NCBI GenBank assembly: GCA_947258435.1
Contig: CAMYID010000008.1
Location: 1-64,000, forward strand
Direction of reading: 5' to 3'
From: an uncultured Alphaproteobacteria bacterium
GTDB taxonomy: Bacteria; Pseudomonadota; Alphaproteobacteria; UBA11222
DNA: 64,000 nt
Below, in pieces: positions 57,992 to 64,000 of the stretch. The translations under genes were made by a program, and so were the position numbers. Each line of letters opens with the position of its first letter. Positions within the stretch are counted from its first letter, which is position 1. A model generated the notes under the pieces. It was not told where the DNA came from and searched no databases. It was given only the letters and a program-made list of their open reading frames with translations.

Positions 57992-60633
57992 GCGAAACTT
58001 TTCAAGCGTCGTTTGAGCATGGGGCACAATGGTTAAGAGCCGACTTCCACTTGCATACGAGGGCGGATAAAGAATTTTCCTACGACGGAGAGGACGATCG
58101 CTTCGTTGCTAGCTACGTTGCAGGCCTCCAAACAGCAGGGATTTCCTTAGGGGTTATCACAAATCATAACAAGTTCGATGCGGGTGAATTCAAAGCCCTG
58201 CGCAAGCGTGCGCGCAAGGTCGGGATCGGTTTGCTTCCTGGCGTCGAATTATCGGTCAACGACGGCGCAAACGGTGTGCACACGCTCGTTGTGTTCTCAG
58301 ACGACTGGCTGGCTGACGGCCATGACTACATCAACCAATTTCTTGGTGTAGCCTTTTCCGGCAAGGTTGCCGCGCAATATGAGCAAGAGAATGGACGTAG
58401 CAATGATGATCTTCTTGATACACTAAAAACACTAGAATCTTACAATCGCGATTTCTTCATCGTTTTTGCCCATGTCGAGGCCAATAGCGGCCTTTGGCAC
58501 GAACTTGGCGGCGGAAGGATGCAGGAGCTCGCCGCTGAACCCTTGATCCGTAAATACGCGCTTGGCTTTCAGAAGGTACGTAGTCACGACAAGCCTGACG
58601 CTGTATGCCGCACTAAAGTTCAAGATTGGTGGGGGACCACATATCCTGCCGAAGTCGAAGGTTCCGATCCAAAATCCATTGAACAAATCGGCAAGGGCCA
58701 GAAGAGCTATCTCAAGCTTGGCGATCTTGGGTTCGACGCTGTAAAATTCGCGCTAACCGATCATAAGTTCCGCCTTTCCACGGAGGTCCCAACTGTGGGG
58801 CACTCCCATGTCAACGCCATTCGTTTTGACGGCGGCCTGCTCGATGGTAAGCGAGTCACTTTCTCACCCCACCTCAATTGCCTAATCGGAATTCAAGGCA
58901 GCGGAAAGTCTTCAATCCTTGAGAGCGTGCGTTACGCGCTCGACATTCCCTTTGGGGATAAGGCGCAGGACAAAGAATACAAGAACGGCTTGTTGCCATA
59001 TATTTTAAAAAGTGGCGGCAAGATCATCGTCGAAGCAACGGACCGGCGTGGCGAGAAGTTTGAAGTCAGCCGCATTTGGAATCATTCTCCCGATGTGTAC
59101 GTCGGTGGCGCGTTACGCCCAGGTGTCTCGATCAAAGAAACGATCATCGCAAAGCCGCTTTATTTCGGACAGAAAGACCTTTCTGCCGCCGGAAAAGGCT
59201 TTGGGCACGACCTTGTTGAGAAACTGATGGGCGATGGGCTGAAAACAGTCAGGCAGACAATCAGTGAAAAGGTCGAAGAGCTCGAAACTGCCGTTGAGAA
59301 CTTTCTTTCCGTTCGCAGCGATGCTGAGGACAAACAGGTCCTCGAAGAGGATTTGAAGGACGTTGAGTTCAATTTGGAAGCCTTCGACAAACACGGCGTT
59401 AAAGAAAAGCTGGAAAAGCAAATCTCTTATAGTGATGATCTTACCTATTGCGAAAGCATCGACGAGATTGCCTCCGCCTGGCACAAGGTTATTGACGATG
59501 CTGAAAAAGAGGCTGAGGAAAACTTCAAGCAATTGGAGGCACATAGCTCCGACCACAATGCGGAGTTTTTCACCCGCTATGAAGCAAAGCTCAAGGAACT
59601 CAAGAACACTTTGGCGACCGCAAAAGTGCTAGCCACTACGATCAAATCCAAGTCCACCGAGCTCGATACGCTTCGCAAAGAGCTGGAAGGCGTTCGGGAC
59701 GGATTGAAGGAGGAGTTCGCAGAGACAGAGCGCGAACTAGTGAAGGCGCTTGAAGAGCAAGGTGTAACGTCCATCCAGCCAGATGCCTATATCAAACTCA
59801 CAAAGCGCAAGCAGGAGCTAGATGCGCAGATCGCCGACCTTGCCAAGCGAACTGGTAAAGAGAAGTCCAAACGTGACGCTGTCCTGACTGCGTTGAGCGC
59901 CCTGAACGATGCGTGGCATGACGAGTTCAAACTGATCGCCGCTGCGTTGAAGACCATTAATGAATCCCAAGGATCCTTGAAAGTTGAGAGCGAATTCAAG
60001 GGAGATCGTACCGCCTTTAAAGGACACATCGACGCTCTTTTCCGTGGCCACAACCTACGGAAGGACTACTATGAATCGCTTGCGAAGGCGTATGCGGATT
60101 TTGGTGAAGTGTTCAAGGATTTTGAGACAGCCGCAACTCACGCAAAAGGCAAATCGGAGGAGTTTAAGAAACTCTATATCGAGAATTTATTCGGATTGCT
60201 CAGCTATCAGGTGCCAAACAGCTATTCTGTGACGTATCACGGCAAACCGCTGACTTCGCATTCACTCGGCCAACGTGCTTCGGCTATGATGCTCTTTTTG
60301 CTTAGTCAGGAAGGGAATGATCTTCTTCTCATCGATCAACCCGAAGACGATCTCGACAGTCAAACTGTCTACGAGGAGGTCGTTAAATTGCTCAGGCAAC
60401 TTAAGCTCGACCAGCAGTTTATCTTCGCAACCCATAACGCCAATTTTCCAGTGCTCGGGGATGCGGAAACCATCACCACTTGCAGCGCACGCGATGATGA
60501 AATCACTGTTTCGGTCGGGAACATAGACGACAAGGCCTGCCAGGCGAATGTCATCTCTATCATGGAGGGTGGCCCCGAGGCTTTTGAACGGCGTAAAACT
60601 ATCTACCAAATATGGAGGTCCGATGAAACTTGA
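57988..60633 (+). CDS. PHP-domain plus SMC/ABC-like ATPase (TrlF family)
   Basis: An 881-residue two-part protein. Residues 17-280 are a PHP phosphoesterase domain: DFHLHTRAD (H21, H23), TNHN (about 58), LPGVELSVNDG, and FAHVEANSG provide the metal ligands. From about 290 an ATPase starts with Walker A GIQGSGKSS (301-309), then a long charged coiled coil (about 410-720), and the second half with LLLIDQPEDDLDSQ (about 779-793, Walker B and D-loop) and IFATHNANFPV (H-loop). NCBI calls such proteins TrlF; a similar architecture is the Ppl defence protein. The gene is third in the Mod-Res operon. Confidence 0.9.
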   Translation: MSETFQASFEHGAQWLRADFHLHTRADKEFSYDGEDDRFVASYVAGLQTAGISLGVITNHNKFDAGEFKALRKRARKVGIGLLPGVELSVNDGANGVHTLVVFSDDWLADGHDYINQFLGVAFSGKVAAQYEQENGRSNDDLLDTLKTLESYNRDFFIVFAHVEANSGLWHELGGGRMQELAAEPLIRKYALGFQKVRSHDKPDAVCRTKVQDWWGTTYPAEVEGSDPKSIEQIGKGQKSYLKLGDLGFDAVKFALTDHKFRLSTEVPTVGHSHVNAIRFDGGLLDGKRVTFSPHLNCLIGIQGSGKSSILESVRYALDIPFGDKAQDKEYKNGLLPYILKSGGKIIVEATDRRGEKFEVSRIWNHSPDVYVGGALRPGVSIKETIIAKPLYFGQKDLSAAGKGFGHDLVEKLMGDGLKTVRQTISEKVEELETAVENFLSVRSDAEDKQVLEEDLKDVEFNLEAFDKHGVKEKLEKQISYSDDLTYCESIDEIASAWHKVIDDAEKEAEENFKQLEAHSSDHNAEFFTRYEAKLKELKNTLATAKVLATTIKSKSTELDTLRKELEGVRDGLKEEFAETERELVKALEEQGVTSIQPDAYIKLTKRKQELDAQIADLAKRTGKEKSKRDAVLTALSALNDAWHDEFKLIAAALKTINESQGSLKVESEFKGDRTAFKGHIDALFRGHNLRKDYYESLAKAYADFGEVFKDFETAATHAKGKSEEFKKLYIENLFGLLSYQVPNSYSVTYHGKPLTSHSLGQRASAMMLFLLSQEGNDLLLIDQPEDDLDSQTVYEEVVKLLRQLKLDQQFIFATHNANFPVLGDAETITTCSARDDEITVSVGNIDDKACQANVISIMEGGPEAFERRKTIYQIWRSDET

Positions 60634-60969
60634 GGCGCACCTTACTGTGTTCGGGCGTCTCCTTTGGATCGGGCTCTCGCGAACTGCGGCAGCTAACTGT
60701 TTCGGCCATGCGGCTTCGATCCTTCCGTATCATCTGACAGCCTAAGAAGTTGAACGGATTACGTTGAGTAGATTAGTCGGGCAACTCTCGTCGACAACTT
60801 GACGCCCTTCGCAGAATCCTGCACGCTGATCTTGGCCTTAGGTGCATGCCGGTGTGTCCGCCACGCAAAGCAACGCAGCACTTTCATTGATACATGAAAA
60901 TTCCAGTCCATTTGTCGGGATCTGGTTAGTAGCGGGCACCTAGTCGGATCCCCATTTGGGAACTGTACC
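60634..60969. other. Intergenic region
   Basis: 336 bp between the defence operon and the next gene. Apart from the left direct repeat I see no gene or clear promoter. Confidence 0.5.
60670..60743 (+). repeat. Direct repeat, left copy (flanks the two-gene cassette)
   Basis: A 74-bp stretch (CGGGCTCTCGCGAAC to ATCATCTGACAGCCT) that recurs at 62831-62905 with about 85% identity in the same orientation. It begins 37 bp after the TrlF stop. Confidence 0.82.
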
Positions 60970-62124
60970 ATGACTATCAAGAACGAAATCCAAACCCTCA
61001 AAACACTTGCCAAGCGCTATGCGCGTGCCAACAGGTTGCCCCTACACAAGGCGCTTGACGCCATGGCGACCGAGCTCGGCTTTGCGCATTGGAGCGACGT
61101 CGCGAAGAAGGTCAAAGCGGGATGGCTTCCTTCCGAAGAGGAAGTGTCCCGCGCCGAAGCCTTTGCGCGCCAAGCGCATCAGGATGAGGATACGAAACAG
61201 AGCTTCATCGAAGCAAGCCTTGCGCGGCCCGTTGATCAACCCGTCAGGCAAGGCAAAATCGGAGACCATGGTTTTGCTGTCTTCGAGGTCTTCGGAGATA
61301 TCCGCATGGAAGGTGAAGGCTGGCGCATCCTCGTAGGCGAGGCTCAATTTGCCCAACCCGTCGTGGAGATTGAAAAGCCGTATTCGGAGACAAGCCCCGT
61401 AAGGAGCCGTGAGTTTTTGGACGCGGCGCTCGTGATCGCCGATGAAGAGGCGGCAAAGGTTCGCGCTGGAATTGCCACAGGCTGGCCAAGGCGTTCCACA
61501 AAGCCTGATGCAGAAGGTGTAGTTGCTCATCCTCTGTTCGGGGATCGCGCCGCCTCGTGGTTCTGTCTTTACTGCGACGGTGAAATCACAGGCACGCAAC
61601 TCGCCGAGAATCTCTGGCACTGTCCTGGCTGCGGAGCAGCACCTATCGACATCTTCTCATCACCTGAATGGCTCGACGGCGATGACGTGAAAACGAAACC
61701 TGTCAATGTCTCGGGCACTCTGACGCGACCGGAACCACGGGTCGAGGTCGTGGACTCACGGCCCAAACTGAACCTCAACGAAGAAAACATCACCCTGCTT
61801 TTGCGCACGGCGTTGCTGGAAGATGCTGCCACTCCGTCCGAGCGCATCGGTGCGCTCTTGGCGGAAATTTACGTCGATGAAGAGGGTGATGCCTCCATTG
61901 TTCTGGATGAAGACCTTTGGCCCGAAGACAAAGACCCTGAAGCCGCGATAGCGGTAGCAAAGATGTTGGGTACTGAACTTGACCTTGCCGTGACCAGCAT
62001 GACCTTCCCGTTCGCATGGCCCGATCTCGGACATGTGACGACAAGCACGCGGGAATATATCCAGATGCTACTGGATGCCTACACCGAGCACGGCATCATT
62101 CATCGCGGCGGCGACGGTCACTGA
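60970..62124 (+). CDS. Zinc-ribbon protein of unknown function (384 aa)
   Basis: A 384-residue protein. Residues 1-60 (TIKNEIQTLKTLAKRYARAN, then ELGFAHWSDVAKKVKAGW) resemble a small N-terminal helical module seen in proteins of mobile elements. A four-cysteine zinc ribbon lies at C199, C202, C218, C221 (CLYCDGEITG...WHCPGCG). The C-terminal half is acidic. No enzymatic motif is seen. The 3' end overlaps the convergent cyclotransferase-like gene by 7 bp. Confidence 0.68.
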   Translation: MTIKNEIQTLKTLAKRYARANRLPLHKALDAMATELGFAHWSDVAKKVKAGWLPSEEEVSRAEAFARQAHQDEDTKQSFIEASLARPVDQPVRQGKIGDHGFAVFEVFGDIRMEGEGWRILVGEAQFAQPVVEIEKPYSETSPVRSREFLDAALVIADEEAAKVRAGIATGWPRRSTKPDAEGVVAHPLFGDRAASWFCLYCDGEITGTQLAENLWHCPGCGAAPIDIFSSPEWLDGDDVKTKPVNVSGTLTRPEPRVEVVDSRPKLNLNEENITLLLRTALLEDAATPSERIGALLAEIYVDEEGDASIVLDEDLWPEDKDPEAAIAVAKMLGTELDLAVTSMTFPFAWPDLGHVTTSTREYIQMLLDAYTEHGIIHRGGDGH

Positions 62125-62732
62125 CTTTGAAGCTTGGCAATCGACTGATCCAAAGTCTCGCAGTCTGTCTTGCGAAGGATTTCCGTCTCGTATGCGGGAG
62201 AGAGAGCGGTGACTATGCCGCTCTCTTTCGCGGCTTTCAGATAAGTGATGCCGTCGAGGCCTGGATCAGCTTTCGCAACGCTTGCTATGGCTAGATCGGC
62301 AAGCCTTTCAGCCGTCAGAGGCGTAATTGTCGCGGCGATTTGTGTGTACAAAACAACGTCCAGTCCTGCGAAGTCACTCAGACGTTCAACCAAGACATTC
62401 TTCTCTGTCACAACTTTCGGACGTTTGTAGAGACGGTCGGTTTGGCCTTCCTTGCCGATTTCCCGCCTATAAAGGACGTGGGTCGCTTCCTCTTCGGACA
62501 AATTCATCACGAAGACCTGGCCCTTAACCTGAGCGCCGCCGCTTGAAACGGGGACAAGCGTTGGTGCACCGCCGCGACCAGAACTGCTACGCGCGAACTC
62601 GACGTGGAACGGTGTCATCACGTCTTTGATGACTTCAGTGTGGTGCGTTTCTATCTCGGTACGCGGATCGGAAATCAGTGAGCCGTAACCGAGAATACCA
62701 ATCGTTGTTCTATTTTGCGTGTCTTTCGACAT
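62118..62732 (-). CDS. Gamma-glutamylcyclotransferase-like protein
   Basis: A 204-residue protein with the GGCT-fold substrate loop GYGSLI at residues 15-20 (YGSL is diagnostic), and GGAPTLVPVSSGGAQVKGQV with VFVMNLSEEEATHVLYRREI, the barrel strand and helix carrying the acidic residue. The family cuts gamma-glutamyl amines or peptides to 5-oxoproline. Its role on a mobile element is unclear. An unusual cargo gene next to a zinc-ribbon protein, both inside the direct repeats. Confidence 0.75.
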   Translation of the reverse strand: MSKDTQNRTTIGILGYGSLISDPRTEIETHHTEVIKDVMTPFHVEFARSSSGRGGAPTLVPVSSGGAQVKGQVFVMNLSEEEATHVLYRREIGKEGQTDRLYKRPKVVTEKNVLVERLSDFAGLDVVLYTQIAATITPLTAERLADLAIASVAKADPGLDGITYLKAAKESGIVTALSPAYETEILRKTDCETLDQSIAKLQSQ

Positions 62733-63131
62733 TTCTGATATGTGCTCTTTGTGTTCAAACGAACTTCAGTAGATCAGGATTCCACCTTCTCTTTCAACTA
62801 TCGGGCGCACCCCCTCAACATATTCGGGGGCGGGCTCTCGTGAACCGAGCCAGCCAACTGTCTCGGCCATACGGCTTCGATCCCTTGCGCATCATCTGAC
62901 AGCCCTGAAGGGCTGACTGTCTTCTCTTCGTTTCGAGGGCCTGCGGCCCCGTCCTCCGTCAAGACCAAGCCCTTCGCTTTGGCTTCGCGCGAAAGCCATG
63001 GCCCGTGGCTCGGCTGCGCCTGCGCCCGCACCTCTTCCATGGCTTTCGGTCTGGACGGCCGTCCCCCCGCTCATTGGCGCGGGCCTAGTCCGGTTGCATG
63101 CGCAACCGACTACCCAAGAAAGGGGACAAAG
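62733..63131. other. Intergenic region upstream of ardC
   Basis: No gene. Contains the right direct repeat, a GC-rich stretch with many short dyads, and a 7-bp hairpin CGGTTGC/GCAACCG (63091-63108) 24 bp before the ardC start that could be its operator. AAAGGGGAC is the ardC ribosome site. Confidence 0.6.
62831..62905 (+). repeat. Direct repeat, right copy
   Basis: A 75-bp stretch matching 60670-60743 (about 85% identity, one or two small indels). The pair encloses the zinc-ribbon gene and the cyclotransferase-like gene. Confidence 0.82.
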
Positions 63132-64000
63132 ATGAAAACCGACATTTATGAAAGGGTTACCAACAAGATCATTGCCGACCTAGAGCAAGGCGAGCTGACA
63201 TGGCTGAAACCATGGAGCGCGGGCAACATGGAAGGCAAGATCACCAAGCCGCTACGGCATAACGGGGTGCCCTATAGCGGCATCAATATCCTGATGCTCT
63301 GGGGAGCCAGCATCGAGGCGGGCTTTCTCTCACCGTACTGGATGACCTTCAAACAGGCGAAGGAACTAGGCGCACACGTGAAGAAAGGCGAGCGCGGCAA
63401 TCTGGTTGTCTATGCGAACACGATCACCAAAACCGAAGAGCAGGACGACGGAAGCGAGGAGGAGCGCAAGATTCCCTTTATGAAGGGATACAGCGTTTTC
63501 AACGTCGAGCAGATCGAGGGCTTGCCCGAGCACTACTACACCAAGCCGAAAGAGATCATCGATCCCGCGCAGCGCATTCAGCATGCGGAAAGTTTCTTTG
63601 CGAGCACAGGCGCAGACATCCGCCACGGCGGCAACTCGGCCCACTACAGCGGCGGCAGTGATCATGTGCAAATACCGTATTTCGAGACCTTCAGAAGCCC
63701 ACAAGCCTACTATGCGACCTTGGCGCATGAGCTGACCCACTGGACCAAGCACCCCAAACGCCTTGACCGTGAATTCGGGCGCAAGCGTTGGGGCGATGAA
63801 GGCTATGCGCGCGAAGAGCTTGTCGCCGAACTTGGTGCAGCATTTCTATGCGCCGACCTTGAACTCGCGCCGGAACCGCGTGCCGATCATGCGGCCTATA
63901 TCCAGAGCTGGCTCAAGGTCCTGCAAAACGACAAGCGCGCGATCTTCAGCGCCGCCGCTCATGCCCAGCGCGCCGCCGATTTCCTGCACGGGCTTCAGCC
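63132..64000 (+). CDS. ardC: ArdC-like antirestriction protein, 5' part (runs off the right edge)
   Basis: The first 289 codons are in view. The N-terminal ssDNA-binding domain (DUF1738: MKTDIYERVTNKIIADLEQG, PLRHNGVPYSGINILMLWGA, MTFKQAKELGAHVKKGERG) is followed by a zincin metallopeptidase domain with HELTHW (H199-E200-H203) and EELVAELGAAFL. ArdC proteins protect incoming plasmid DNA from restriction during conjugation. AAAGGGGAC precedes the ATG. The gene is cut by the window edge, so its C-terminus cannot be checked. Confidence 0.9.
   Translation, partial: MKTDIYERVTNKIIADLEQGELTWLKPWSAGNMEGKITKPLRHNGVPYSGINILMLWGASIEAGFLSPYWMTFKQAKELGAHVKKGERGNLVVYANTITKTEEQDDGSEEERKIPFMKGYSVFNVEQIEGLPEHYYTKPKEIIDPAQRIQHAESFFASTGADIRHGGNSAHYSGGSDHVQIPYFETFRSPQAYYATLAHELTHWTKHPKRLDREFGRKRWGDEGYAREELVAELGAAFLCADLELAPEPRADHAAYIQSWLKVLQNDKRAIFSAAAHAQRAADFLHGLQ

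Noticed and set aside
45272-64000. Right-hand attachment site (repeat of the tRNA-Arg 3' end)
   Set aside because: I searched by eye for the T-arm and acceptor sequence through the rest of the window and found no second copy; the element continues beyond the edge.

Overview
The window looks like a chromosome segment of a flagellated, Gram-negative alphaproteobacterium, order uncertain. The evidence is the FlbT/FlaF pair beside very short flagellins, RNase E with a long acidic insertion in its S1 domain, a membrane-anchored M23 peptidase overlapping a bactofilin gene, a GlnE/AsmA-like/peroxiredoxin block, and a prfB that keeps the programmed +1 frameshift. Positions 1-45,200 look like ordinary core and lineage-specific chromosome. 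From tRNA-Arg(ACG) at 45,195 to the right edge the window is an integrated mobile element whose far end is not in view.

Layout of the core part. 1-640 (minus): tRNA-Tyr, tRNA-Gly and the 5' end of tuf, in a conserved order. 915-3,297 (plus): rlmB, a nitroreductase and mazG. 3,431-7,375 (minus): a flavin reductase and a 1,073-residue AsmA-like envelope protein. 7,510-12,956 (plus): glnE, a Bcp-type peroxiredoxin, an M23 peptidase and a bactofilin. 13,051-18,157 (minus): prfB, a class A penicillin-binding protein and an N-acetylmuramoyl-L-alanine amidase. 18,784-21,846 (plus): rne. 21,906-36,145 holds metabolism and transport: an aminotransferase, a secreted M48 peptidase followed by a ScsC/DsbA-like protein and an isocitrate-lyase-superfamily enzyme, an MFS carrier, a luciferase-like monooxygenase, an MgtC-like protein, two tandem GSTs, a NupC-type nucleoside carrier, an SDR, a DUF4399 protein, a racemase-like protein and a ThiS-ThiG fusion. 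36,306-42,182 is a flagellar filament island: flagellin, FlaG, an O-GlcNAc-transferase-like protein, FlbT, FlaF and a second flagellin. Both flagellin genes have a near-perfect sigma-54 -24/-12 promoter. The second also has a symmetric array of four palindromes upstream. 42,362-45,067: an ABC ATPase without a permease, and a TPR-sulfotransferase.

The mobile element. A large serine recombinase reads leftward out of the element and through the tRNA-Arg gene, so its last 75 or so residues are encoded by the tRNA antisense strand and chromosome. Then come a TraG/VirD4-like coupling protein with small partner genes, two or three small membrane proteins (one of only 40 residues), a cluster of unknown regulator-like genes, and a compact three-gene defence operon at 53,581-60,633. 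This operon encodes a type III-like adenine methyltransferase, a helicase/PD-ExK restriction subunit and a PHP-plus-SMC-like ATPase (TrlF family), with gaps of 4 and -4 nt. A cassette of a zinc-ribbon protein and a gamma-glutamylcyclotransferase-like gene follows, flanked by diverged 75-bp direct repeats. The window ends inside an ArdC-like antirestriction gene.

The best candidate for a new system is the Mod-Res-TrlF operon. The flagellin operator array is the most striking non-coding signal. All functions are assigned by reading motifs; no database search was run.
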